This document shows, piece after piece, positions 1 to 9,780 of a DNA stretch of 64,000 nucleotides (within the stretch, counting starts at the first letter, position 1; every line of letters starts with the position of its first letter). The stretch comes from Hyposmocoma kahamanoa (lineage: Eukaryota; Arthropoda; Insecta; Lepidoptera; Cosmopterigidae). The position numbers were made by a program, and so were the translations under genes. The notes beneath the pieces are model-generated. The model searched no databases. It was not told the DNA's origin and worked only from the letters and a program-made list of their open reading frames with translations. Where the stretch lies: assembly GCF_003589595.1 (NCBI RefSeq), contig NW_020653333.1, forward strand, positions 3,773,309 to 3,837,308. Reading direction: 5' to 3'.

Positions 1-517
1 AAATCACATGTTACATTCATGTACAAAAGAAGGTTACATATACCACCATTAGCGGAGATTGTTAGCTGTGTGCGATCGCACGTGTTATTCAATTACGACA
101 CAAACGTCACATTTGGCAGTTAATGACGAGGTTATTACAGGTTTGTATTATTTGATCACAAGTAAAAGTAATTTTGTTTTATCGAATAAAGTTGGTTCAT
201 TATAATATCATTACGAGTTACGAGGCATTTGGAACTTTGTATTCTTTAATTTGAGAACGGTTGAAGTGAGTTTATTTATTTATATATTGAACTTTATTGA
301 CCTGAAATATGATGGTACAAAAGGCGGACTTAAGGCTAAAAACGTTCTTTAGCAGTCAACCTTTGAGAAAAACGAAATTTACGAACGCGCCAAATAAAAT
401 AAAATGTTACGTTTTATGGAGTTGTGTCATACTTGTCTTGTTTATACTGTGCTAATACCATCTCAGTTAACCGTGATCATGATCCCTGTAAAGATGTTGG
501 TTTATTTAAAAAAGAAG
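1..517. other. Unassigned AT-rich DNA
   Basis: No coding region, tRNA-like block or terminal repeat was recognised. The only open frame (404-610) is short, lysine- and isoleucine-rich, and has no domain signature, so I do not call it a gene. Confidence 0.5.
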
Positions 518-519
518 TA

Positions 520-1288
520 CAGTGCTTCTATTTTCTCAATGTCCCTCGGCAATCATCGGATTTCCAAATGCACACGAATATTAATTTTCATGCCCCCTAA
601 TTATTATTAGATTTAAAATTTATAATAATTTGAATTTTGAACAACTTTTTTTGTTGTTTTGCATTGATTTCCATGTGAACTATATAGAGCTGTAAAACTA
701 TTTCCCTGTTTTGAATAACATTTACTCCATGTCTATAAGCAAGTTAACAAAACTAAAGTGTGCTTCTTTTATATAACTAAAAATGGATACATTATACTTG
801 GTCATTTCATTTCTATCTGAATCTCAACGCATATCTCCATCTGGCGTAGCTACGTTTGTATGTTCGCCATCGATGGAATAATCCCTTACGCGCTTCTCGA
901 ACAGGTATATAATATAAAATTGTAAATAATAAAAATGATAATATCTAGTTCTTAGGTTTGCGCGATTGTTACACATAGGAAATGAAACTATTTTTCCGGA
1001 TTTAAATTGTGTATATTTGTTTTATCAAACAAACCGATGTTTCGGGCCCTTTACAGGTCCCATGGTCACGGTTGACTGTCAACCGAATAAAACAAATATA
1101 CGCGATTTAAATCCGGAAAAATGATAATGTAAATACTTGTAATAAATAAAAAATTTAATAACATTTATATACTTCCAAGTCGACTGCAAGCGTCCGGTCT
1201 GCACCAAAGGCAAACGGCAACTGAATAAAACCCGACGTCAACCGAAACACGAAGTTTGCCGAGGGATATTGAGAAAATAGAAGCACTG
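520..1288. mobile_element. Tc1/mariner-type MITE, 33-bp TIRs, TA duplication
   Basis: Positions 520-552 and 1256-1288 are inverted repeats over 33 bases with one mismatch, both beginning CAGTGCTTCTATTTTCTCAA. TA dinucleotides flank both ends (518-519 and 1289-1290), as expected for Tc1/mariner target duplication, and CAGTG is a typical terminus of that superfamily. The interior has no transposase and carries a nested REP-C palindrome, so this is a non-autonomous element. The superfamily is inferred from termini and TA only. Confidence 0.72.
953..1125. repeat. REP-C fold-back repeat nested in the Tc1-type MITE
   Basis: Arms at 990-1025 and 1087-1122 are inverted copies containing TTTTTCCGGATTTAAAT and a TATATTTGTTTTAT segment. 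The centre carries a 'gggccctttacaggtcccatgg' type block. The same repeat recurs at 14815, 24325 (minus), 29944 and 40684/41600, so it is dispersed. No coding potential. Confidence 0.65.
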
Positions 1289-1290
1289 TA

Positions 1291-1637
1291 TAAACGTTAC
1301 GTATTGTTGCATTTATGGTTTAAGACATTTATTCTCACTAAGAATTAAACAATTCACTTACATGAGAACACAAAGAAACTTAATATAAATATTTTTAGAA
1401 AACGTACTTAGGGACGGTAGTCAGCTAAAAAATTATAAAATTTTACCATCGTACAATTTTACTGACAGACAACACATTCTCAGGTGCAAATGGCTAGCAC
1501 CACCACAGATGTACTTCCAAACCACGCCCGCAAGCTATACTAGATGTGACATACATATATTAATATAGTTTCCCTATTAGAGTTTTATTTTTAACAAAAA
1601 TGAAAATTTATTTGTTTTATATGTATATATGTTTACT
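1291..1637. other. Unassigned AT-rich DNA
   Basis: Nothing recognisable between the MITE and the 3' end of the minus-strand LINE. The last 20 bases are TTTA-type low-complexity sequence. Confidence 0.45.
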
Positions 1638-1671
1638 TATTTATTTATTTTTTACTAGTAAAAGGTGTTTT

Positions 1672-1720
1672 AATGATTTTTATTATTAAAAAAAATAAAA
1701 TAAAAAAAATAAAAATCATT
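1672..1720. other. A/T-rich inverted repeat in the LINE 3' UTR
   Basis: AATGATTTTTATT (1672-1684) and its exact complement AATAAAAATCATT (1708-1720) surround an A-rich spacer just past the end of ORF2. In the element's RNA this could form a 13-bp stem. It could be a 3' recognition hairpin, but low-complexity chance is not excluded. Confidence 0.45.
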
Positions 1721-1773
1721 TATTTCGGACTTGCATCCATATAAGTGTTAGTAACAATTTGCTTAATCCTATG

Positions 1774-4629
1774 TTAGTGCCTTATAAAAATATTATTATT
1801 GTAACTTAACCTAACGTCTTTGGCGAGATGGACGCTGGTCCAGTGTCGCATAATCGCACTGTCCACGTCCAATCTCGCCGCGACCGTCTGCAGGAGGCTG
1901 TTGGGGCTGCCACGCACACGATAGATTAGAGAAGCGATGCTCTTTCGGATGATAGCTGAGAAACTATCAACCTCAACCTCCGCTAACATACCTGACGCGC
2001 TGCAGTAGCGTGGCAGCCCCATCAGTCCCCTGAAGGCATTGTTGTACTGAGTGCGCAGGGCCTTGTACGCTCCTTGGGAGTAATTCATCCACAGGCTACA
2101 CGTGTACAACGAGTTACAATACGCTTTAAACAGGGTAACTTTCACCTGTGTTGCACAGCGTGCAAACCTGCGGGCGAGCATATTGGCTCTAACGCACAAA
2201 GCCCTACGCTCTCGCTCCATGTCCACATCATCCCTAAGCGACTCGTCGACCCAATGACCCAGATACTTAAAACTCGGTACTTGCTTGAGAGGAGTGCCAT
2301 TAAGCCTAACAGGTGGAACTTTGTAGGTCTTGTATTTAGTTTTGAAAACTAGCAGCTCACTCTTAGCAGAATTGTACCTGAGTCCGTGGGCCTCCGCATA
2401 TCGCTCACAGATGCTTATGAGTTTATGGAGTGCACTGATCGATGGGCACAGCAGCACCATGTCATCGGCGTAGCTTAAATTGTTCACAAAGGTGCCGTCA
2501 ATAGAACAGCCAACACCAGCGCCACTGAGTTCAACGATCAGCTTGTTCATATACAAGTTGAAAAGCGCTGGTGAGCTAATTCCACCTTGCCTCACACCAC
2601 TTTCCAACCTGTACAAGCTTGAAAGTTCTCCAGACCACCTTACATAATTTTGCTGGTGAGAATACCAGTACTCCAGGATCGAGATATATTCTTGAGGCAG
2701 ATTGGTGTCCTCAATAAGTTTCTTCCATAGAATATCATACTGAACTAGGTCGAATGCCTTCGACAAGTCCAAAAACACAGCATACACCGGCGTATCCCTA
2801 GCAGTGTAGTACTGGACAGTCTGCTTGAGGCACAAAACAGCAGCTTCGGTAGAAAGCCCAGGCCTAAAACCAAACTGTGCATCGTGGAGCTTGACACAAG
2901 TACCTAGCTCCTGATCAAGCAGTCTATCCAGCACCTTTGCCACAATAGTCGCCAGGGATATTGGCCTATAGTTGGACCTGTCACCTGCATTTCCAGTTTT
3001 ATTTTTGACAATAGGTACAACTATGGTTTTTAACATGCTGTCTGGTAAGTAGTCGTGATTCAGGCAAAGAGAGAAAAACATTGCTAAGACTCGCGGTAGA
3101 TGAACCCCTGCATACTGCAGGTGCTCAATACTTAGGTGATCATGTCCTGGTGATTTACCTTTACTCATTTTTCTCAAAACAGATCGAATATCCTTTGCCC
3201 CAATCAAAACCCCCTTTTTTCCGGTACGGTAACTATTACAATTATGATAAACATTATCAACCCTATTATAACCCACAGTAGGTTGGACCCTAAAATGTTC
3301 TTTGAACATTTCAGCTATCTGCGAGGGTTCGCTTAATCCGTCTACGCTTACTGGAGCACTTGGTTTCGGACTCAACCTTTTTGTGTGTTTCCAGAAACTA
3401 GAAAAATTTTTATTTGCATGGTTAACAGCTAAGATATCCATTTTGATCTGTCGCTCATTTGTTTGACACCATTTTAATTTTGCTTTAAAAACATTTCTAG
3501 AAACACGCATCTTATCGTAAACAAACCCATCTCTGGGCTTATTATACAGCACCCAGTACTGAAACCATAACCGAGCTTCACTATGAGCGGCTTTAACATG
3601 CTTATTCCAACCACAGACATATTTCTTTTTACAATAAAACTTTTTGTTCTTACAGCTATACACTGCGGCTTTCTTTAAAACATCTATTATACGATCATAT
3701 AAATTTAATAGTACAATTTTATGATTAGGGTCATTACACACCGTATCTGCACAACGCGATAACACAGAAGGAAAATCTATCTGTTTCAGCTTTTCATTAC
3801 AAAAATCCGTGTATTGTGACATCTGTGAACCATCACGCTCTCCCCATAAAACATTACTGTTGTGATTACTACAAAACGTAGTTTTAGGTATTAATACATT
3901 GAGGCTACATTGTATTTCTAGGGGAAAATGGTCTGACCAAAACACACTATGATTAATTAACACCTTGTCAACTGTATGCCTAGCTGCTTGGGTTACTACA
4001 CAATGATCTAGCCAACTACTAGTACCGTGACTGTCACTCACATAGGTATAGGATCCCGACTCCAGTCCGAGTAACTCCATGTCCACACAAGTCCATTTCT
4101 GGTCCGCACAGAAACTTTGTAGTTCGTTACCGAAACGCCTACCCGGATGAGCATTGAAATCACCAAGAATATAGCTATAATCGATTTCACAACTGTCTAT
4201 TATGGCATTTATTTCACTTAGACAATGCGTAAACTCAACCAAATGCGCCTGGTCATCGGTGGGCATGTATACTGAAAACACTAGAAAAGAGCACTCCGCA
4301 ACAGAAACCTTTACGGCTACTATACGATCACTAGCGCACGGCACAGCTGTTACGGCACTAAATACGTTTTTCCGCCACAGAATAGCGACCCCGCCGAAGG
4401 GACGCCCGCGCAGAACGCCCGCTGATACATCGACGGCCGACTTCCCAATGTATTCGAAGTCACGATCTACGGCGCCCAGCAGTGGAATGTCGTGTGGTAA
4501 AAGACACGTCTCTTGCAGTGCAATCAAATGCGACGATTTACACAACGTTCTTATGCAATCCATAGACCTTACCAACGATCTACAGTTGAAAGTTACAAAC
4601 TTGGCTTTGTTGTTGGCTTTATTGTTCAT
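1774..4629 (-). CDS. LINE ORF2: endonuclease-reverse transcriptase
   Basis: A 951-residue polyprotein that nicks target DNA and copies the element RNA at the nick. An APE-type endonuclease occupies roughly residues 10-240, with LQET near residue 40, GDFNAHPG near 155, a SWLDH block and SDHFPL near 231. The reverse transcriptase spans about 490-770: YRPISLATIVAKVLDRLL, LDLSKAFD near 620, GVRQGGISSPALFNLYMN, and the catalytic YADD at 720-723. A C-terminal region follows, without an RNase H motif that I can see. Length and domain order match complete CR1/Jockey-group ORF2 proteins. There are no frameshifts or stops. The ATG overlaps the ORF1 stop by one base (TAATG at 4631-4627), which fixes the start. 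Confidence 0.93.
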   Translation of the reverse strand: MNNKANNKAKFVTFNCRSLVRSMDCIRTLCKSSHLIALQETCLLPHDIPLLGAVDRDFEYIGKSAVDVSAGVLRGRPFGGVAILWRKNVFSAVTAVPCASDRIVAVKVSVAECSFLVFSVYMPTDDQAHLVEFTHCLSEINAIIDSCEIDYSYILGDFNAHPGRRFGNELQSFCADQKWTCVDMELLGLESGSYTYVSDSHGTSSWLDHCVVTQAARHTVDKVLINHSVFWSDHFPLEIQCSLNVLIPKTTFCSNHNSNVLWGERDGSQMSQYTDFCNEKLKQIDFPSVLSRCADTVCNDPNHKIVLLNLYDRIIDVLKKAAVYSCKNKKFYCKKKYVCGWNKHVKAAHSEARLWFQYWVLYNKPRDGFVYDKMRVSRNVFKAKLKWCQTNERQIKMDILAVNHANKNFSSFWKHTKRLSPKPSAPVSVDGLSEPSQIAEMFKEHFRVQPTVGYNRVDNVYHNCNSYRTGKKGVLIGAKDIRSVLRKMSKGKSPGHDHLSIEHLQYAGVHLPRVLAMFFSLCLNHDYLPDSMLKTIVVPIVKNKTGNAGDRSNYRPISLATIVAKVLDRLLDQELGTCVKLHDAQFGFRPGLSTEAAVLCLKQTVQYYTARDTPVYAVFLDLSKAFDLVQYDILWKKLIEDTNLPQEYISILEYWYSHQQNYVRWSGELSSLYRLESGVRQGGISSPALFNLYMNKLIVELSGAGVGCSIDGTFVNNLSYADDMVLLCPSISALHKLISICERYAEAHGLRYNSAKSELLVFKTKYKTYKVPPVRLNGTPLKQVPSFKYLGHWVDESLRDDVDMERERRALCVRANMLARRFARCATQVKVTLFKAYCNSLYTCSLWMNYSQGAYKALRTQYNNAFRGLMGLPRYCSASGMLAEVEVDSFSAIIRKSIASLIYRVRGSPNSLLQTVAARLDVDSAIMRHWTSVHLAKDVRLSYNNNIFIRH

Positions 4630-4631
4630 TA
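4627..4631 (-). promoter_or_regulatory. TAATG stop-start overlap coupling ORF1 to ORF2
   Basis: On the minus strand the ORF1 stop TAA (4631-4629) and the ORF2 start ATG (4629-4627) share one A. The silkworm LINE SART1 is known to translate ORF2 by termination-reinitiation at the same UAAUG pentanucleotide. The overlap is seen directly; its use for reinitiation here is inferred. Confidence 0.7.
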
Positions 4632-5843
4632 TTGTTTTTTATTGCTTTCAAGATTAACATCAGTTTTTCCAGTACTTCTCCTGAAATCAACAAAACGTCT
4701 AAAAGAAACTCCTTCAGGCCACAAACTATCATTCAAAAATAACGATAATTTATTCTTTGGTACATAAACAATGTAGGCGTTGTATTGTTTTTGTTCTTTG
4801 GAGTGAACTTTTCTCAAGCTCACGTCTACGTACGTTCTACTTTTAATATATTCAATAATATCGACTTCCTTTGTATCCTTGTCCACATTATTAATAAACA
4901 AAGGAATATTTACATTCGCTGCCTTAAACTTCTCCTGTGGATTCGATGACGCTTTGCCCTGGGCAGGTATAAAACGATTTCTATGTCTTTTCCGCTGAAC
5001 TTGTATCCAGTCGTGGTCACGAGGCACTTGTTTCGTTTCTTGTTCACAACTATCACCAACGAAATCCGCCAGTGTTTTATGCTTCGTCATCGTGACCGGC
5101 GAGGAAAAATGCACTTTATTACCGTTGCATAAGGACACTTCACCCAACAGCTCAGCCGCGGCGCCCTTATCAATAGACGCCGGCAGCAAAGGTGATTGTT
5201 TTGTTTTATTTTCAATTGAGCGTGATTGAGATGGAGATCGCTCATGGTCCAAGCAATCAGCTACCTCATTATCTTGCTGTGGTGATAACGGTATGTGCGG
5301 TAGTCCAAACGGTCCGCTATCATAACACATACTATTTTGACACCCACCGCCTCTTCTTAAATTCACAAAACGATCCGGTTTATCAATAATTGATGCATGT
5401 TTAGCATTAAGCAACTCCGCCTTTATCTCCAGCACTTGTTCTTGAGTAGCATAGGTGTCCTTGATTAATTGCAGTTCGTTTTTTAGCAAAATCACATCCT
5501 TTAAAAGTCTTGATGCATCAATATGGTCGAATGTCAACGGTGGCAATTTCTGTAACTCTTTGGCCACAAACACGGGTAACTCGTCTGGATTCGTCTCTTT
5601 AAAAACAGCTATGACATCATGGAGATCCTTAAATGATTTTTTCGCCTTTTTTCTTGATATTTTTCGCTGTGATACCGCCGAAAACAACAAGCTTTTGGCG
5701 ACATCAATGTCTTCTTCCGAAAAACTAGATAAACACAGAGTCACTAGCGATTTTTCGTCCATAACATCTTGCTTGTTTTGTATGAAAGCAAGAAGTTCAC
5801 AAATAACTATATTACACGACGAACACTTTAGCGTAGATGACAT
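4629..5843 (-). CDS. LINE ORF1: probable nucleic-acid-binding protein
   Basis: A 404-residue protein upstream of ORF2 on the same strand. The N-terminus has a CxxC pair (C7, C10) followed by a helical segment containing CELLAFIQNKQDVMDEKSLV, a pattern common in lepidopteran LINE ORF1 proteins. Residues about 130-165 are helix-prone with heptad-like leucines (LLKDVILLKNELQLIKDTY). The middle is polar and probably disordered. The last 90 residues (from about 310) resemble the RRM-like C-terminal domain of these ORF1s, ending in FRRFVDFRR. The role is inferred: RNA binding and chaperoning in the retrotransposition particle. The stop TAA shares its last A with the ORF2 ATG. Confidence 0.85.
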   Translation of the reverse strand: MSSTLKCSSCNIVICELLAFIQNKQDVMDEKSLVTLCLSSFSEEDIDVAKSLLFSAVSQRKISRKKAKKSFKDLHDVIAVFKETNPDELPVFVAKELQKLPPLTFDHIDASRLLKDVILLKNELQLIKDTYATQEQVLEIKAELLNAKHASIIDKPDRFVNLRRGGGCQNSMCYDSGPFGLPHIPLSPQQDNEVADCLDHERSPSQSRSIENKTKQSPLLPASIDKGAAAELLGEVSLCNGNKVHFSSPVTMTKHKTLADFVGDSCEQETKQVPRDHDWIQVQRKRHRNRFIPAQGKASSNPQEKFKAANVNIPLFINNVDKDTKEVDIIEYIKSRTYVDVSLRKVHSKEQKQYNAYIVYVPKNKLSLFLNDSLWPEGVSFRRFVDFRRSTGKTDVNLESNKKQ

Positions 5844-6029
5844 CGTGACTCACCATACACAGCGTGCGCATTGATTGCGTCCGCCCGCTAGCGCTTAACG
5901 ACGCGCACTGATTATTATTTATTTATTTTTTATTTTATTTATTTTTTATTTATTATATAGGTATTTATTTATTTATTTATTTTTTTTAATCTATTTGTTT
6001 CATAATGTATTTAATAATACATTATATAA

Positions 6030-7413
6030 TAATAATTTATTATTCAGTACTTTTTCGTATTTATTAGAAGAGTAAATTTAAGTTTAAATTTTGTTACTCA
6101 ATATTCGAAATTACGTAGTATTTTAAAAGTTTTTTGAATGTAATTAGTGATTGTGTTTCTTTTATATCATTGGGAAGTTTATTATATAGTTGCGCTCCCT
6201 CAAATAAGATATTCTTTTTTCCATAATTTGTTCTTGATGGCCGCAGGACTAAATTATTTGCATTTCTTAATTGAATTTTTTGTATTTGTTTCTTTTTTGT
6301 GAAGGCTATTATTTGTGTATGTATATTTTTAGTTAATATTTTACGTATCAATAAACAAGTATAGTACATGTAGGTTTGGGTAACATTTAAAATTTTAGTA
6401 TTTTTATATATATTCTTAGTAGGCGTACGGTAGTTATATCTAAACAGGACCTTTATTAGTTTGTTTTGTGCTCTTTGTATTGGGTTTAAGTTTGATTTTG
6501 CTGCTGAGCCCCAGATCTCAATCAAATAGTCAATGTGTGGTTTAATTAAAGAATTGTATATGAAGTAACACACTCTGCGTGGAAGACATCGAGTGATACC
6601 TCTTAAGGCTCCAGTAAGAGAGGATAGTTTAGATATTATTTTTTCAATGTGAGGCTTCCACGTCAGTTTGCTGTCAACAATGAGCCCCAAGTATTTTTCA
6701 CTATCGATTCTATTTATTTTTAGGTTATTTAAAGTTAAGGGTTCGTAATCGGAGATTTTTTTGTTTTTTGCTTTGAAAATAATATAATTTGTTTTAGCAA
6801 CATTAACAGTTAGAAGGTTATACTGGAACCACTCATTAAGTAATTTAAGATCATTTTGCGCATCAGCAACAATAGTTTCTATTGAACTTCCAAAGTAAAA
6901 CAAACATGTGTCATCAGCATATAGAGTGACGTCACCTTTAAGATCAATTTCATGTAGATTATTTATATATATCAAAAATAATAAAGGTCCCATAATAGAC
7001 CCTTGGGGTACGCCGTGACTAATAATTTTAGGTTGACTTTGTTGGTTTCCTATCCTTAAGACCTGTTTACGATTCGATAGGTAGGATTGTAGTATATTAT
7101 ACGCTGTTCCAGTTATGCCAGCTTTATTGAGTTTTTCCAATAATATGTCGTGACTCACGGTATCGAAGGCCTTTTTTAGGTCTATGAATATACCTAATGC
7201 TATATTTTTCTTATCCAGATTACATTTTAGCTTAGTTATAAGATCCATTGTTGCTGAGAGAGTGTTCGATTTCGGTCTGAAGCCATACTGTTTACTGTAC
7301 ATGAAATTAATAGAGTTTAAATATTTTTCAAATCTATTGTATAGAATCTTTTCAAAAATTTTAGACAGAATAGGAAGAACCGATGAACAGCCTATCTTAC
7401 AAGGTAAGGAATA
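6030..7413 (-). mobile_element. 5'-truncated non-LTR retrotransposon, second family
   Basis: The element consists of the C-terminal half of a reverse transcriptase plus an AT-rich 3' region down to about 6030. RT similarity starts near 7386 (SSVLPILSKIFEKI) and the frame is closed by a TGA at 7416-7414. The upstream sequence is unrelated, so this is a normal 5' truncation from incomplete reverse transcription. Confidence 0.8.
6094..7413 (-). CDS. Reverse transcriptase fragment (RT core and C-terminus)
   Basis: The frame is open for about 440 codons from 7413; the first in-frame ATG is at 7302 (402 residues), but it lies inside the RT domain and is not a true start. Motifs in order from that ATG: YGFRPKSNTL, FIDLKKAFDTVSHDILLEKL, HGVPQGSIMGPLLFLIYINN, catalytic YADD at residues 128-131, KYLGLIVDSKLTWKPHIEKI, and a Jockey/CR1-type tail with FEGAQLYNKLPNDIKE. 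No stop codon interrupts it, although the endonuclease half and ORF1 are missing, so it cannot mobilise alone. It is a different family from the element at 1654-5915. Confidence 0.88.
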   Translation of the reverse strand, partial: YSLPCKIGCSSVLPILSKIFEKILYNRFEKYLNSINFMYSKQYGFRPKSNTLSATMDLITKLKCNLDKKNIALGIFIDLKKAFDTVSHDILLEKLNKAGITGTAYNILQSYLSNRKQVLRIGNQQSQPKIISHGVPQGSIMGPLLFLIYINNLHEIDLKGDVTLYADDTCLFYFGSSIETIVADAQNDLKLLNEWFQYNLLTVNVAKTNYIIFKAKNKKISDYEPLTLNNLKINRIDSEKYLGLIVDSKLTWKPHIEKIISKLSSLTGALRGITRCLPRRVCYFIYNSLIKPHIDYLIEIWGSAAKSNLNPIQRAQNKLIKVLFRYNYRTPTKNIYKNTKILNVTQTYMYYTCLLIRKILTKNIHTQIIAFTKKKQIQKIQLRNANNLVLRPSRTNYGKKNILFEGAQLYNKLPNDIKETQSLITFKKLLKYYVISNIE

Positions 7414-7453
7414 TCAGCCGGATTACAGTAACAGAATCTCAGTTTCAATTTAA

Positions 7454-7496
7454 GTTCACTTAGCGTCGCCTTAAGTTAATGGAACGTTAAGTGAAC
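7454..7496. other. Short imperfect inverted repeat
   Basis: GTTCACTTAGCG (7454-7465) and CGTTAAGTGAAC (7485-7496) pair with one mismatch around a 19-base loop, between the LINE truncation point and the next MITE. Function unknown. Confidence 0.35.
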
Positions 7497-7521
7497 AAAG
7501 CGCCACCTGCGTTTAATGTAA

Positions 7522-7799
7522 GGCTCAATTCACACTGGCGCAGAGTCAAAGCGTCGCGTAGTCGTCGCGTCCTGTTTTTCAACTACAAATTTAGTGCGCC
7601 TGGGTCACAGTGTGGTCGGTGTCTAACGCCTCACTGCGCCCAAGTAACGCGCGGCGACGCGCGGAACCGCTCGACTTCAACCAATATTTGCATAACACGA
7701 ATCTGTACCTTAACAATGGGAAAATAAAAATGAATATGCTATGGACGAAAAACATGACGCGTCGCGACGCTTCGATTCTATGCCAGTATGAGTTGAGCC
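7522..7799. mobile_element. PIF/Harbinger-type MITE, 278 bp, TAA duplication
   Basis: Terminal inverted repeats of about 37 bases (7522-7558 and 7763-7799) match at 31 positions and begin GGCTCAAyTCA. Three-base TAA duplications flank both ends (7519-7521, 7800-7802), fitting the TWA preference of PIF/Harbinger elements. The interior is non-coding. Confidence 0.7.
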
Positions 7800-7802
7800 T
7801 AA

Positions 7803-8415
7803 CGGTAACACGAATATAAATAACCGTTTCAATTTAGGGGTATTGGTACAAAAAGAGAACATTACATTTCAAATCAATAGTACATTTCAGCCAAAATTCT
7901 AGAAATTTATGACAAAAACCTCAGAAATTAGTAAATTTTCGAGATTATGTAAATACCACTAAGTCGTTATGCAATCGCGCGTTTGTATCAATGCAGTCGC
8001 GCGCCGTGTGTAACCGCTCTCAACAGAAACCAATACTTTCAAACCGAACAGAACCTTTTTGAAAAATTGTTACATAGTGTTATGATATTGTATTGTCAAT
8101 TTCGCTTTGAAAAGAATGAAAACTTCTTGATGGTTTCTGTAACTCAACGGAAATGTTGCTAAAAGTGTCATAATTACAATTTTAGATTAACAAATTTTCC
8201 TTTAACACATTTCTTTTGTCCGCTCGAAATTACATTTCTGCTAACGCTTTCTATAGACAGTATACTCCTGAACTTATTTGTATACGGAATAAATGATTTC
8301 TATTCAATTTTATTCTATTTTAAGGAATGTTAAAACAGTTTGTATTATTCAAACGGTCCTTACAATTTTGACGGACAATATTACATATTTCTATTAAAAA
8401 AAAAATATATAATAG
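7803..8415. other. Mostly unassigned, with a MITE remnant
   Basis: The stretch 7968-8026 (gcaatcgcgcgtttgtatc ... cgtgtgtaaccgctc), read in reverse, resembles the end of the MITE near 62156-62382 and is probably a fragment of the same family. Nothing else was recognised. Confidence 0.4.
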
Positions 8416-8490
8416 TAAGTGACGGACGAACAAGCCGTATACCTTGTGGTAGGCGACACGTTCGTCCATAACAGTTGCAGTACTGTCCAT
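8416..8490 (+). repeat. REP-A head fragment
   Basis: Diverged copy of the start of REP-A (gtgacggacgaacaag ... gttgcagtactgtcc). It abuts the RT fragment that begins near 8491. Confidence 0.65.
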
Positions 8491-9766
8491 AAAGGCATTT
8501 GATTGCGTTGACCATATTACTCTTATTAGGAAGCTGGAATATTACAGTGTAAATGGTAAGGCGTCGGAACTTGTCTCAGATACGAATCTCAACGGTACAT
8601 AAATGGAGTGACATCTTTGGGTTCTCCGGTAAAAATGGGTGTTCCGCAGGGCTCAATACTTGGACCTTTCTTATTTCTGATTTATATTAATGATCTGCCA
8701 TTCTTTGTTAAGGACCTTTGCGAAATAGTGTCGTTTGCTGACACATCATTGATTTTTAAAACAGACGGACATGACCATTAACTATGACCATATTAATGGT
8801 ACCCTCTCTAAGGTAGTTTGTTGGTTTAATGCTAACAATTTCTTGCTTAATGCCAAGAAGAAAATGTATTACATTGAACTATCTAACGTAAAATCGATAA
8901 GTCCAAGCATAGAAATAAATGGAGAAAAGTTAGACCTTGTTAATAAAGCAGTCTTCTTGAGAGTGACCTTAGATAGTAAACTTCAATGGTTTCCACATAT
9001 ATCTTCCCTGGCCAACAGATTAAGCTCCGCTGCATATGCAGTCCGCAGAATACGTGAGTTTACCGATGTTAGTACTGCTAGATTAGTTTACTTTAGTTAC
9101 TTCCATAGTATGATGTCCTACGGGATTCTCATGTGGAGTAAAGCGGCAGACATTCAAACCATATTTGTATTGCAAAAACGAGCGATTCGTTCTGTGTACC
9201 GTCTAGGCTCTCGGGTTTCTCTCAGATAAAAGTTTCAGGACACTGGTATCATGACTGTGGCATCACAGTACATTTATTCAAATACTTTATATGCCCGTAA
9301 AAATATACATAATTTCATTAAGAAAGAAGATATCCATAAACTTTAAAGCTAAGTCCAAACCCATGGTACCACGATTTCGTTTAACCAAGGTAAACGACTC
9401 TTTTATGGGGAACTATATACGTTTTTACAATAAGATTCCGGAGCATATATTAAGGTTATCATTTCCTAAGTTTTAAAACTACATTAAAAATATTTTGATT
9501 GAAAAGTCATATTACAAAATTGAAGACTACAAGTTAGATAAAGATGTATGGAAAGACGACAGGGCTCCAAAATCCACATAAATTTGATTCAAAGTGTATT
9601 CCATAGCATTTAAATTTATTTTAAAAGAGCAATCGCTAGAGTTTCTTGCTCGTTCTTCTCAGGGAGGTCAGCGTAGTGAACGAGCTAAAGCTTAATTGTG
9701 ACGTTTTCAAGTGTAAATTTATTTTACCTATGGAATATATGATCTTTGACTTTGACTTTTACTTTG
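8491..9766 (+). pseudogene. LINE-E reverse transcriptase remnant with CTTTGA-type tail
   Basis: A 5'-truncated, frameshifted RT. Readable blocks in order: KAFDCVDHITLIRKLEYY (from about 8493), [20 protein letters not shown] (from 8634), a damaged catalytic box reading FADTSLIF (one Asp of the expected FADD lost as an in-frame codon), then from 8771 a 152-codon frame with NAKK, VTLDSKLQWFPHISS and MMSYGILMW. A TAA at 9227 ends it, and a further piece (9360-9475) encodes RFYNKIPEHILRLSFPKF. The 3' UTR ends in CTTTGA-like hexamers at about 9743-9766. Related copies lie at 25385 (minus) and 59423-61398 (minus). Confidence 0.85.
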
Positions 9767-9780
9767 AACTGTAACAAGCA

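Larger units (their letters stand above)
1638..5931 (-). mobile_element. Nearly full-length two-ORF non-LTR retrotransposon
   Basis: The element reads on the minus strand: a short 5' leader (about 5844-5915), ORF1, ORF2, then a 3' UTR ending near 1654. A 16-base direct repeat (tatttatttatttttt) occurs at 1638-1653 and 5916-5931 and may be the target duplication, but it is simple sequence and could be chance. Both ORFs are open and of plausible length, so the copy looks recent compared with other elements here. C-terminal RT style and ORF1 architecture resemble the CR1/Jockey-group LINEs of Lepidoptera; the clade is not fixed. Confidence 0.8.

Noticed and set aside
953..1125. Hammerhead ribozyme, suggested by the 'gggcccgaaacgtcgg'-type motif of REP-C (for example near 41655)
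   Set aside because: The required CTGANGA box is not found at the right distance before GAAAC in any copy.
1638..1653. Certain target duplication for the intact LINE (with 5916-5931)
   Set aside because: The 16-base match is T/A simple sequence that also occurs nearby, so it is reported only as a possibility.
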